In this document: piece by piece, positions 1 to 7,168 of the stretch | How positions within the stretch are numbered: position 1 is the first letter of the stretch | Layout: each line of letters opens with the position of its first letter | Assembly (NCBI GenBank): GCA_913030785.1 | Contig: CAJWER010000082.1 | Coordinates: forward strand, 1-11,442 | Origin: an uncultured Chloroflexota bacterium | GTDB taxonomy: Bacteria > Chloroflexota > Dehalococcoidia > Lucifugimonadales > CAJWER01 | Direction of reading: 5' to 3' | Length of the DNA stretch: 11,442 bases | The notes under the pieces: generated by a model | What the model was told of the DNA's origin: nothing | The model's database searches: none | The model's input: only the letters and a program-made list of their open reading frames with translations | Translations under genes and position numbers: made by a program

Positions 1-1
1 A

Positions 2-845
2 ACTGGAACTGGAAAAACCTATTTATCAGCTTTCGATGCCAGAGATTTTAACCCGGAAAAATTATTGTTTGTGGTTCATAGATTAACCATTGCAAAGGAT
101 TCACTAAGAACATTTCGAAGTGTTTTTGGGAAGGACAAAACTATGGGGTTGTATTCTGGGGAAAACAGAGAGTTGGATTGTGATTTCGTGTTCTCAACAG
201 TTCAAACCATTTCAAAGTCTAAACATCTAGAAAATTTCTCCAAAACCCACTTTGATTACATAATCATTGATGAGACTCACAGGTCAGGTGCAGATTCATA
301 TTTACGACTAATAGATCACTTTGAACCCAAATTTCTCTTAGGAATGACGGCCACTCCTGAAAGATCTGACGGGAATGACATATTCCAATTATTCGACCAC
401 AACATTGCTTATGAAATTCGATTAAACAGAGCAATGGAAGAGGAAATGCTTAGCCCATTTCATTATTATGGAGTTACTGATTTAGTAATTGACAACAATG
501 AGATTGATAAAAAGTCTGATTTTAACTTACTAATATCTAGCGAAAGAGTTAACAGGATAATTGAGCAGGCAAATTTCTATGGAAGTGACAATGGAATTAC
601 AAGAGGTTTAATCTTCTGTTCTAGAAAGAATGAAGCAATTGAACTTTCTGCTCTGTTCAATCTAGAAGGGCATAAGACTGTAGCCTTGACTGGTGATAGT
701 TCCCCGGAAGAAAGAGCAAATTCAATTGAAAAGTTGGAGTCTGATAATCTGCATGAAAAACTGGATTACATTTTTACCGTTGATATTTTCAATGAAGGAA
801 TCGATATCCCAAAAATCAATCAGATAATTATGCTTCGACCCACAG
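2..845 (+). CDS. SF2 DEAD/DEAH helicase fragment (DUF3427-type), partial at both ends
   Basis: This is an ATP-dependent superfamily 2 helicase or translocase fragment. The frame is open from base 2, where a P-loop (TGTGKT) is read immediately. The DEAH-type Walker B motif reads DETH at 269-280, followed by the TATPER motif near 345-366. Motif V (TVDIFNEGIDIP) sits near 776-811 and ends in MLRPT, as in ResIII-like helicases that carry a C-terminal DUF3427 domain. Motif VI (QxxGRxxR), which normally follows within a few residues of LRPT-SAI, is absent because the sequence changes identity near 838-855. The frame stays open to 1033, but the translation after about 850 is not helicase-like. Two sampled lines count to about 38% GC, with many AGA codons, unlike everything to the right. 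Family members are often found in phage or defence neighbourhoods, but nothing here shows such a role. The true start lies outside the window. Confidence 0.85.
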
Positions 846-968
846 CATCAGCAATTACACGCATATTAATATCACGCGATACAAGAATCACCTTTTTCTT
901 CGGATTATTCTTCTTAACTTTGAGAGCTGTGGCTATGATTATGTGGTCCGGGATATTCAGATCAAGGT
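838..968. other. Double chimeric junction (helicase / PIN / S13)
   Basis: Three protein-coding identities meet within about 130 bases. The plus-strand helicase stops being helicase between about 838 and 855. The minus-strand PIN segment occupies the middle, and minus-strand S13 begins between about 955 and 968. At the left join the bases for helicase T-x-S-A-I on plus are also usable as the PIN I-A-D-A block on minus, so a short shared sequence may bridge the join. There is no transposase, integrase gene, tRNA or inverted repeat at either point. The inverted orientation with microhomology is typical of amplification or assembly chimeras. Real recombination is possible but less likely. Confidence 0.75.
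845..962 (-). pseudogene. PIN-domain fragment of a PhoH-like protein, internal piece only
   Basis: Read on the minus strand in the same frame as the S13 fragment, this short stretch gives IIATALKVKK followed by KKVILVSRDINMRV and IADA. This matches the conserved end of the PIN domain at the N-terminus of PhoH-like (YlaK-type) ATPases, where ATAL and the VSKDIN motif contribute the nuclease-like core. It has neither its own start nor its own end. At its upstream side it is joined to ribosomal protein S13 (near 955-968). At its downstream side it runs into the opposite-strand helicase, stopping at a chance TGA at 820-822. About 125 bases survive. The boundaries are approximate, since a few bases at each join could belong to either side. 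The family call rests on one motif block, so another PIN protein remains possible. Confidence 0.6.
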
Positions 969-1092
969 CAGCCGGAAGGCCGGCCTTTTCACAAATCTCG
1001 ACCGCCTTCGTCCGGCCAATGCCGAAGATATAGGTCAACGCGATCTGCACCCGCTTGTTGGTCGGGATGTTGACACCCGCGATACGCGCCAC
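963..1092 (-). CDS. rpsM: 30S ribosomal protein S13, N-terminal fragment
   Basis: S13 sits in the head of the small ribosomal subunit and contacts the P-site tRNA and protein L5. The first ~43 codons read ARIAGVNIPTNKRV, then YIFGIGRTKA and ICEKAGLPADL, the highly conserved S13 N-terminus with its helix-two-turn-helix region. The start is GTG at 1090-1092, exactly where S13 proteins begin. AGGGAG (1101-1106) lies 8 nt upstream. Complete S13 is about 115-130 residues; here identity is lost after ADL and the frame continues into a PIN-domain sequence and stops at 820. An essential ribosomal gene cut this way is not credible in a living cell as its only copy, so the truncation is probably a chimeric join. 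Upstream is a hydrolase pseudogene, not the usual infA-rpmJ pair. Confidence 0.85.
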
Positions 1093-1106
1093 GTTAAGAA
1101 CTCCCT

Positions 1107-1141
1107 AAAAAAAATGACGCCGTGCTGCTAGCGAGACGGCG
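1107..1141 (-). terminator. Intrinsic terminator-like hairpin in the rpsM leader
   Basis: The minus-strand RNA has CGCCGU (1136-1141) pairing perfectly with ACGGCG (1118-1123). Two further pairs past a one-base bulge leave a 7-nt loop. After three bases comes a run of eight U (1107-1114). It lies downstream of the rpsM promoter and only one base before the AGGGAG ribosome binding site. It could end read-through from the hydrolase, or act as an attenuator on rpsM. The sequence alone cannot decide. Confidence 0.7.
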
Positions 1142-1159
1142 CAATTTTGAGGACCGTCG

Positions 1160-1187
1160 ATTATATGAATTGCCCAAGCGAAGTCAA
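1160..1187 (-). promoter_or_regulatory. Sigma70-type promoter for rpsM
   Basis: On the minus strand TTGACT (1182-1187) and a perfect TATAAT (1160-1165) are separated by 16 nt, close to the housekeeping consensus. The -35 box overlaps the TGA stop (1184-1186) of the hydrolase upstream, so the promoter starts exactly where that gene ends. Transcription would begin near 1150-1154, giving a leader of about 60 nt before the GTG start of S13. Confidence 0.75.
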
Positions 1188-2053
1188 TGCTCGGACACCT
1201 CGGTGACAACCGAGGCGGCAATATTTTGCGGGTGCTCCAAGGTAGCGCTGTGGCTGATGTTCTCTAGCCACACGACCTTGCAATTGCCAAGAAGTCCACG
1301 CGCCCTGGCAACCCGTTCCTCTTTTTGTGAGTCGACTTGGCCTCTGGCAGAGTCTCTATTATCGCGGGTCGGCATGATGACAACCGGTGTTCGGATTTGG
1401 GACAGGACGGCCATGAGGTCATGGTCCCAGATCGCCGGGATGATTTTCTTCATGTCGGCGCCATTCAGCCGATAGCCCCAGGTGTTGTCTGGACGCAACT
1501 CGAAGACCGTCAACATGATGCGTTCGATCTCGCGTAAAATGAACCCTTACATGGGCCCAGACCGGAGCTTCTTCTTCAGTTCCGCCAACGTGATGCCGTC
1601 TTAATCCGACGTCTCAAAACGATCAAGAACCCCTTCTCTGGCTTCCGGCGGGGGAGGTGGAGGCATGACGCCGTCGATGAATACTAGGCCGCATGGCACT
1701 GAAGGGTAGGATTTTCCATACTCTGCGACTACGCTCGCTCCGAGGGAGTGGCCAACCAGCAGCGTGTTGCTGATATCGAGGGCCGTTAAGAACCCATGCA
1801 GATCAGAGGCGAACCCCGACATATCGTAGCCGTTGTCTGGCGTGTCGCTGTCCCCATGTCCTCGTATATCCAGCGCGAGGACTCGCCATCGCTGGCGTAA
1901 TAGTGGGACGACCAAGTCCCAGTTTTGTCGGGACGATCTCAGGCCGTAGAGAAGTACGATGTTGGGGCCTGAGCCACCCCAGTCACTGTAGGCGAATCGC
2001 AGTCCATCAACGGTTACTGTGGAGTGAATCGGCTCAGGCATCAGTTGCGCCAC
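1184..2053 (-). pseudogene. Alpha/beta hydrolase, interrupted by two in-frame TAA codons
   Basis: The product resembles a small alpha/beta-hydrolase-fold esterase or hydrolase; the substrate is unknown. The chosen start is GTG at 2051-2053 with AGGGAA (2061-2066) 7 nt upstream; an ATG four codons later (2039-2041) is the alternative. The frame would give about 289 residues, full length for the family. Near residues 80-90 is DIRGHGDSD, and the nucleophile elbow GHSLG is at 101-105 (Ser103). The C-terminal half has a candidate acid loop (MPTRDN) and a candidate catalytic His (NISHS). Codons 151 (1601-1603) and 169 (1547-1549) are TAA, yet the same frame continues on both sides with hydrolase-like sequence, so these are nonsense changes and not frameshifts. 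The oxyanion-hole HG motif reads YG (residue 36). The final stop is TGA at 1184-1186. Likely an early-stage pseudogene; sequencing error is the alternative. Confidence 0.75.
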
Positions 2054-2142
2054 GTAGGCATTCCCTAGGACGGATCGACGTGAGCGCGAGATCAGAACCT
2101 GGGCTAGGTAAATCCCGCACACGGTGTCAGCGCGTCCAGCCC

Positions 2143-4971
2143 TCAGTCCATCTCGCCCCAGTTGTCGCCCGATTTGAGCTCGACGTCGAGGGGCACAGCC
2201 AGGTCCATCGCGGCCGGCATCAGCTCGAGAACAAGAGTCTTCATGGTGTCCAGCTCATGGTGTGGAACCTCAAAGATGAGCTCGTCGTGGACCTGGATGA
2301 TCATCAACGACTCAAGACCACGATCGTCTATTTCGCGCTGGATCCGTATCATGGCCAGCTTGATAATGTCGGCGGCGGTGCCCTGGATGGGCATATTCAC
2401 AGCCATGCGCTCGCCGGCCGCCCTGACCTGTGCGCTCCCCGATCTGATCTCAGGTATATAGCGCCGCCGGCCCACGAGAGTCTCGACGTATCCGATCTGG
2501 GCAACCCGTTCCTTGATCGAGGCGATGAACCGCTGGATGCCCGGATACTGCCCGAAGTAGGACTCGGTGAAGGCCTTGCCCTCGTCGGCGCTGAGGCCGG
2601 TCTGCCGGCTAATCCCGAAGGGGCTGAGGCCGTACACGACGCCGAAGTTCATGATCTTGGCTATCCGCCGCATGTCCTCAGTCACGTCCTCTATCTGCAC
2701 GCCGTAGGCCGAAGACGCGGTTGCTGAGTGGATATCAAGACCGCTCCGGAAGGCTTCGACCAGCCCAGGATCTTTCGAGAGATGGGCAAGGATGCGTAGC
2801 TCGATCTGCGAATAGTCCGCCGCCAACAGCGTCCATTCGGGAGCACGCTCCGCGACGAAGGCCTCGCGGACCTGCCGCCCCAGCTCCGTTCTGACAGGGA
2901 TATTCTGCACATTGGGGTCGTTGCTGGAAACCCGCCCCGTGGCGGAGCCGGTCTGCTGGTAGCTGGTATGAATGCGACCGGTTGCCGGGTTGACCTGCGC
3001 CGGAAGGGCATCGACGTAGGTGGACTTTATCTTGGTGAGCTGGCGGTACTCCAGCACATTGTCCAGAACCTGGACCGCCTTGGGATCCACGTTCTCAGCC
3101 TTGCCAAGGTCCATGATGTGTTTGAGCCCTTCCAGTGACGACGCATCGGTAGAGTGGCCGGTCTTGGTTCGTTTGGTGGGCGGCAGGCGAAGCTCCTCGA
3201 AAAGCACCTGGCCGAGCTGCTGAGACGAGCCGATGTTGAACTCGTGGCCCACCAACTCGTACATCTCGGTCTGGATGCGTGAAATATCTGCAGACAGCGT
3301 GCCCGCCATGCCTTCCAGATGACTGGAGTCGAGGGCGACACCGGCGACCTGCATCCTAACCAGGACGGGGACCAACGGCATCTCGACCCTGTCCAGAGCG
3401 TCGCGCACACCTTTGTCCTCCGCTTCCTTCTCAAGGATTTCGCGAAGTTGCCAGGCCAGGTCGACCTCGGCGCAAGCATAGTCCGCGACCGTGCTGATTG
3501 GCGCTTCGGCAAAAGTGATCCGTTTGCGGCCCGTGCCTGTGACGTCCGTTTCCGTCGTGAGCTCCACGCCCAGACACTCCAGCGCCAGCGAACCGAGGGC
3601 CACCGACTTCCTGCCGCCAATGTGTGCGGCGAGCATCGTGTCGAAGGCCAGATTCTCGACTTGTACCCCAAGCCTCAGCAGCGCAGTCATGCTCAGATTG
3701 GCATTGTGCGCCGTCTTGGGAACAGATTCTTGTTCGAATAGAGGGCGTAGCGTGTCCAGCACATCTTGAAGAGGGATCTGGATGCCGTCAGCGTGGCCCA
3801 CGGGAACATACCAGGCGGCGTCGGCGGCGTTGGTCAGCATGATGCCCGTCAGCCCGGTTTCGGTGGCAGCGGTGCCTGTCGTAACGACGCCAAAGGCGAA
3901 CCCTTGAGGCGTGTCCAATAGCATTGCCAACTTCCGCAAGGATTCGAGGGTGTCCACCACCTGGTACCTGGTCTCACGGGCGGGTGTGTCGAGCCCGAGT
4001 TGGCCTTGGAATTCGGGTGGGGGTGTACCGAGCGCCACCTGACCCTCCGGCTGGGCCATGGGGTCGCCGGGGTTCGGGATGCGCGGAACTATGGTATGGA
4101 ACTCTAGCTCGCCGAGCTTCTCCACGATCTTGGATCGATCGTACTGCCAGAATTTGGTTGCGGATATATCCAGATCATCGTACAGGTCGCGCACGATTGT
4201 GGTCAGATATTTGCCCTGGAGAGCCTGTTCCTTGTTGTCTCGAAGGCTCTGTTGGGCCTTTGGCGGCGAGACCTCATCCAGCCTCTCAAAGATGCCATCT
4301 ACGGTGTCGAACTGGCTCAGTAGCTTTATGGCCGTCTTCACGCCTACACCGGGGACGCCGGGTATGTTGTCGGACGAGTCGCCCTGCAGGGCCTTGATGT
4401 CAGGGACCGTCTTGGGCCCAAGCCCACCGTATCTCTCCTTCACTTTTTCAACGTCATAGACGGTGGTCCGTTGCACACTGTAACTGAGCACAACCTTCAC
4501 ATACGGCGAGACCAGTTGCAGCAGGTCGCTGTCACCCGACAAGACTATCGTTTCGATCTGCTGATCTTCCGCCTGACGGCAGAGGCTGCCGATCACGTCG
4601 TCGGCCTCGTACCCGGCCATGTCGAAGATCGGGACCTCGAAGGCCTCCATGAATCCCCTCACCCGATCAAATTGTGGGCGCAACTCTGGCGGCGGCGGCG
4701 GGCGGTGCGCCTTGTAGTCTGCGAACTCCTTGTGGCGGAAAGTGGGTTTAGGGAGATCGAAAGCGATGGCGCAGTGGGTCGGGTTGTAGTCGGTAAGAGC
4801 TCGCAGGAAGGCATTGAGGAATCCGTAGACGGCACGGACCTCCTCGCCTGTCTTGGAGACGTTTAGCGGCTCAGGGATGGCGTGGAAGGCCCGGTAGACC
4901 ATCGCGTGGCCGTCCATGAGCATGAGCAGGGGCTTTCGGTCGAGCATGGACCCGGCGGAGCCGGTTGTCAT
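2143..4971 (-). CDS. polA: DNA polymerase I
   Basis: Pol I fills gaps, removes RNA primers and supports repair synthesis. Of 942 residues, about 1-300 form the 5'-3' flap nuclease, with DGHAMVYRAF (20-29), YEADDVIG (121-128), SGDSDL (145-150) and the H3TH loop GDSSDNIPG (197-205). Residues ~330-520 are the 3'-5' exonuclease fold, but its catalytic acids are lost: the usual DTET reads GVVT (361-364), and the second and third motifs lack the expected Asp (Y498 retained, E502). The polymerase part is intact: motif A DYSQIELR (719-726), O-helix from RRIAKIMNFG (768-777) to Y780, with Phe776 at the ddNTP-discriminating position, and motif C VHDE (894-897). ATG at 4969-4971 has AGGGAG 6 nt upstream; an in-frame ATG eight codons later is possible. 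TGA stop. It follows pgm by 73 nt containing a likely promoter. Confidence 0.97.
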   Translation of the reverse strand: MTTGSAGSMLDRKPLLMLMDGHAMVYRAFHAIPEPLNVSKTGEEVRAVYGFLNAFLRALTDYNPTHCAIAFDLPKPTFRHKEFADYKAHRPPPPPELRPQFDRVRGFMEAFEVPIFDMAGYEADDVIGSLCRQAEDQQIETIVLSGDSDLLQLVSPYVKVVLSYSVQRTTVYDVEKVKERYGGLGPKTVPDIKALQGDSSDNIPGVPGVGVKTAIKLLSQFDTVDGIFERLDEVSPPKAQQSLRDNKEQALQGKYLTTIVRDLYDDLDISATKFWQYDRSKIVEKLGELEFHTIVPRIPNPGDPMAQPEGQVALGTPPPEFQGQLGLDTPARETRYQVVDTLESLRKLAMLLDTPQGFAFGVVTTGTAATETGLTGIMLTNAADAAWYVPVGHADGIQIPLQDVLDTLRPLFEQESVPKTAHNANLSMTALLRLGVQVENLAFDTMLAAHIGGRKSVALGSLALECLGVELTTETDVTGTGRKRITFAEAPISTVADYACAEVDLAWQLREILEKEAEDKGVRDALDRVEMPLVPVLVRMQVAGVALDSSHLEGMAGTLSADISRIQTEMYELVGHEFNIGSSQQLGQVLFEELRLPPTKRTKTGHSTDASSLEGLKHIMDLGKAENVDPKAVQVLDNVLEYRQLTKIKSTYVDALPAQVNPATGRIHTSYQQTGSATGRVSSNDPNVQNIPVRTELGRQVREAFVAERAPEWTLLAADYSQIELRILAHLSKDPGLVEAFRSGLDIHSATASSAYGVQIEDVTEDMRRIAKIMNFGVVYGLSPFGISRQTGLSADEGKAFTESYFGQYPGIQRFIASIKERVAQIGYVETLVGRRRYIPEIRSGSAQVRAAGERMAVNMPIQGTAADIIKLAMIRIQREIDDRGLESLMIIQVHDELIFEVPHHELDTMKTLVLELMPAAMDLAVPLDVELKSGDNWGEMD

Positions 4972-5000
4972 GGGGCGCTCCCTATGGGGGTTAGGGGGCG

Positions 5001-5030
5001 ATTATACACCCCGACCCGACCGTGGGTCAC
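5001..5030 (-). promoter_or_regulatory. Candidate polA promoter
   Basis: The 73-nt gap between the pgm stop and polA contains a perfect minus-strand TATAAT at 5001-5006. The best -35 candidate is GTGACC at 5025-5030 with an 18-nt spacer, matching 4 of 6 consensus bases. The -35 box is weak, so this is moderately supported. It would let polA be transcribed separately from pgm. Confidence 0.5.
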
Positions 5031-5044
5031 ACGACGCCAAGGGG

Positions 5045-6886
5045 TCAAATCGTTCGGCGAGTAGAGCGATCCCAATCAAACCGCAGCGTTCCAGCGAGCC
5101 CATTCCGGCAGTGCTCCAGGATCGCCTCGCCAAGACTAGCGGCGACCGCGTCCCCCTGAGCCTTTGCCACGTCGAGACTATCTCCGACCGTGCTACGGTG
5201 TTGCACGTAGACCTTCAACTTGGGTTCAGTGCCGGAGGGACGCACCGTCACGCGGGTCCGGTGGTCCTCGGACAGATAGAGCCTCACAACATCGGTTGAG
5301 CCACCCATACTGTAGCTCTCGGGGTCGCTCATCGACTCATCGAGCAGGTCCGAGATTTCGGTGACCGAGATGCCGGCAAGCTCAGAGGGTGGGTGGGCGC
5401 GCAGATAGATCATGGAGGCCTCCATGACATCGCGGCCACCCTTACCGGGCAGTGCCACCAGGTACTGTGCGTTCTTGTAGTACCCGTACTCACGGTACAA
5501 CTCGTCGATGTACTGGATCACCGTTTCGTCGCGGTCTCTGAGCCAGGAGGCCATCTCGCAAACGAGCAGGGACGCGATCGCCGCGTCCTTGTCACGTACA
5601 AAGCCGCCCGCCAGATACCCGAGGCTCTCCTCGGCTGCAAACACGAACCTGGACGTGTCGTCCAAACCCTCGATGATCTCGGCGATAAACTTGAAGCCGA
5701 CTAGCAGATCGTCTCGCGGAGTCAGCCCAAAGCTCGCGGCGATGTCCGAGATCAGGCTCGTCGTGACCGCCGTCGTGAGTACCAAATCGTCTTCAGCGAG
5801 TTTTCCTTGCTCCCGCCGTCGCGACAGCAAGTAGTGGGTAAGTGCTGCGCCGACCTGGTTGCCTGTGAGCACCTGGACCGACGGCGAACCCCAAGACACT
5901 TTGACCGCCACCCCAATCCGGTCTGCGTCCGGGTCGGAGGATATGGCCAGGTCGGCCTTTTGAGCCTCCGCTAGCTGGACCGGGAGCTCCATGACCTCGC
6001 GGTATTCGGGGTTGATCAGGTCGCCCGCCGCCGTCGGAAAGTTTTCGTCGGGCTCAATCTGCTCCGGCACGGTCGTGACGGCAAAACCCTCGTTCCGCAA
6101 GACGGGCAACACGTTGGTGGAGCCGGCTCCGTGCATGGGGCTGAACACTATCGTCGCCGATCTGGTGTCCAACGTGGAGAGGCCTCGGACAGCGTTGAGA
6201 TAGGCGGTATCGATCTCTGGGCCAATGTCGGCAATCAGGCCCGCGTCTCTGGCACAGTCAATGGGCATGCGGTCGATGGTCTCCACGCCAGCCACCATCT
6301 CCATGAAACGGGTGTCGTGGGGTGGTACCACCTGGCCCCCGTCGGACCAGTAGAACTTGAATCCGTTGTCGGTGCGCGGGTTGTGGGAGGCTGTAATCTG
6401 AACCCCTGCTGTGGCGCCCAGGTGGCGAACGGCGAAGGATATCTCTGGGGTAGCACGCAGACCGTCGAAGAGGTAGGAACGGATGCCACTGGCCGCGAAG
6501 ACCTCGCAGGACAGAACTGCCAGATCACGAGACTGCTTGCGGGCCTCGTAGCCGACGACCACCCCGGCCCTTTTGGCCTCTGGGCCGTAGTCGTCGATGA
6601 ACCGGCACAGCCCCTGGGCCGCCTCGCCGATGGTCCGAGTGTTAATGCGGTTCGGGCCAACGCCCAACGGGCCTCGTATCCCGCCTGTCCCTACGCGTAG
6701 GCGTGTGTAAAACGAGTCCTCGAGCACGTCCCACTGTTTTGAGGCAACGAGATCGGAAATGTGGGGGGCGAATTCCGCCAATGCAGGATCGTTCAGCCAC
6801 GCCTGAATGGCAGCCAGCGATGTCGGGCTGATGCCCTTCTCACGCCTCAGGGTAGTCAGGATCTCTTGGGCAGAGTCGCTAGTCAC
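5045..6886 (-). CDS. Phosphoglucomutase/phosphomannomutase (alpha-D-phosphohexomutase)
   Basis: The enzyme interconverts hexose 1- and 6-phosphates in the cytoplasm, linking glycolysis to sugar-nucleotide and storage-polymer synthesis. All four hallmarks are present in 613 residues: the phosphoserine loop TASHNP (165-170, Ser167), the magnesium loop SDPDADR (317-323), the sugar-specificity loop EESLG (419-423) and the phosphate-binding RPSGTEPK (549-556). The N-terminal GTGGIRG (67-72 region) is typical of the family. Length and an extended N-terminus favour the PgcA-like phosphoglucomutase group, but glucose versus mannose preference cannot be fixed from motifs. The start is GTG at 6884-6886; a strong AGGAGGT (6899-6905) lies 12 nt upstream, longer than usual, with no better in-frame start nearby. 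The stop is TGA. It sits between metK (282 nt upstream gap with repeats) and polA (73 nt downstream). Confidence 0.93.
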   Translation of the reverse strand: MTSDSAQEILTTLRREKGISPTSLAAIQAWLNDPALAEFAPHISDLVASKQWDVLEDSFYTRLRVGTGGIRGPLGVGPNRINTRTIGEAAQGLCRFIDDYGPEAKRAGVVVGYEARKQSRDLAVLSCEVFAASGIRSYLFDGLRATPEISFAVRHLGATAGVQITASHNPRTDNGFKFYWSDGGQVVPPHDTRFMEMVAGVETIDRMPIDCARDAGLIADIGPEIDTAYLNAVRGLSTLDTRSATIVFSPMHGAGSTNVLPVLRNEGFAVTTVPEQIEPDENFPTAAGDLINPEYREVMELPVQLAEAQKADLAISSDPDADRIGVAVKVSWGSPSVQVLTGNQVGAALTHYLLSRRREQGKLAEDDLVLTTAVTTSLISDIAASFGLTPRDDLLVGFKFIAEIIEGLDDTSRFVFAAEESLGYLAGGFVRDKDAAIASLLVCEMASWLRDRDETVIQYIDELYREYGYYKNAQYLVALPGKGGRDVMEASMIYLRAHPPSELAGISVTEISDLLDESMSDPESYSMGGSTDVVRLYLSEDHRTRVTVRPSGTEPKLKVYVQHRSTVGDSLDVAKAQGDAVAASLGEAILEHCRNGLAGTLRFDWDRSTRRTI

Positions 6887-7001
6887 TGGTGCGGTCCTAC
6901 CTCCTGTCCCTTGAGGGATAGAATTGAGGTGAGGGTGGAATTCAGGGGCGAGCGGGAACGATCATCCCTTGTCTCCCCAAGAACGAAAGAATGAGCAATT
7001 A

Positions 7002-7080
7002 TCTAAGGGGACACCCTCAGACACCCTTCCCTTCGAAGGGCTCGAGGCAGGCGGCGGAACACCGCCTCTCTGCACACCCC
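7002..7080 (-). repeat. Diverged intergenic repeat, copy A (between metK and pgm)
   Basis: This segment matches copy B at 8531-8612. Positions 7011-7035 and 8542-8566 agree at 22 of 25 bases. Positions 7048-7080 and 8580-8612 agree at 25 of 33 with no gap; the centre differs. The right end is CTCTGCACACCCC in both. It holds a hairpin at 7002-7021 (8 bp as minus-strand RNA including one G-U, loop 4), a 12-base perfect palindrome CCCTTCGAAGGG (7029-7040), and a hairpin at 7053-7066 (GGCGG/CCGCC). It probably belongs to a dispersed REP-like or terminator-like family; function unknown. Confidence 0.65.
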
Positions 7081-7099
7081 GGTCTTGACGACCGGGGTG
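7075..7099 (-). other. Perfect 10-bp hairpin behind metK
   Basis: CACCCCGGTC (7075-7084) pairs perfectly with GACCGGGGTG (7090-7099) around a 5-nt loop. It abuts and partly shares bases with the right end of repeat copy A. On the minus strand no U-run follows, so it is not a classical intrinsic terminator. It may protect the metK mRNA 3' end or be part of a longer structured element. Confidence 0.65.
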
Positions 7100-7108
7100 A
7101 GCCAAGAA

Positions 7109-7146
7109 GTACGGGACAACTCTCCGATCCTCACAAAATCCCGTAC
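7109..7146 (-). other. 8-bp stem with 22-nt loop, 3' of metK
   Basis: GTACGGGA (7109-7116) is complementary to TCCCGTAC (7139-7146) with a 22-nt loop. It starts 22 nt after the metK stop on the minus strand and is followed by TTCTTGG, a weak U-rich stretch. It could be a metK terminator but is not a strong one. Confidence 0.45.
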
Positions 7147-7168
7147 CCAAAACCCTCTCCGTTAGCCC

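Noticed and set aside
850..1033. Plus-strand continuation of the helicase frame to 1033
   Set aside because: The open frame persists by chance, but the translation opposes clear PIN and S13 sequence on the minus strand and lacks helicase motif VI.
1547..1603. TAA recoded as a sense codon
   Set aside because: The six complete genes stop with TGA or TAG, which makes the idea tempting, but none of their roughly 2,800 codons is TAA, so sense use is seen only in the hydrolase. GC-rich genomes often avoid TAA, and the frame entering from the right edge appears to stop at TAA.
1903..2727. A 274-codon plus-strand open frame
   Set aside because: It is antisense to the hydrolase and the conserved polymerase motifs of polA; its translation resembles no family.
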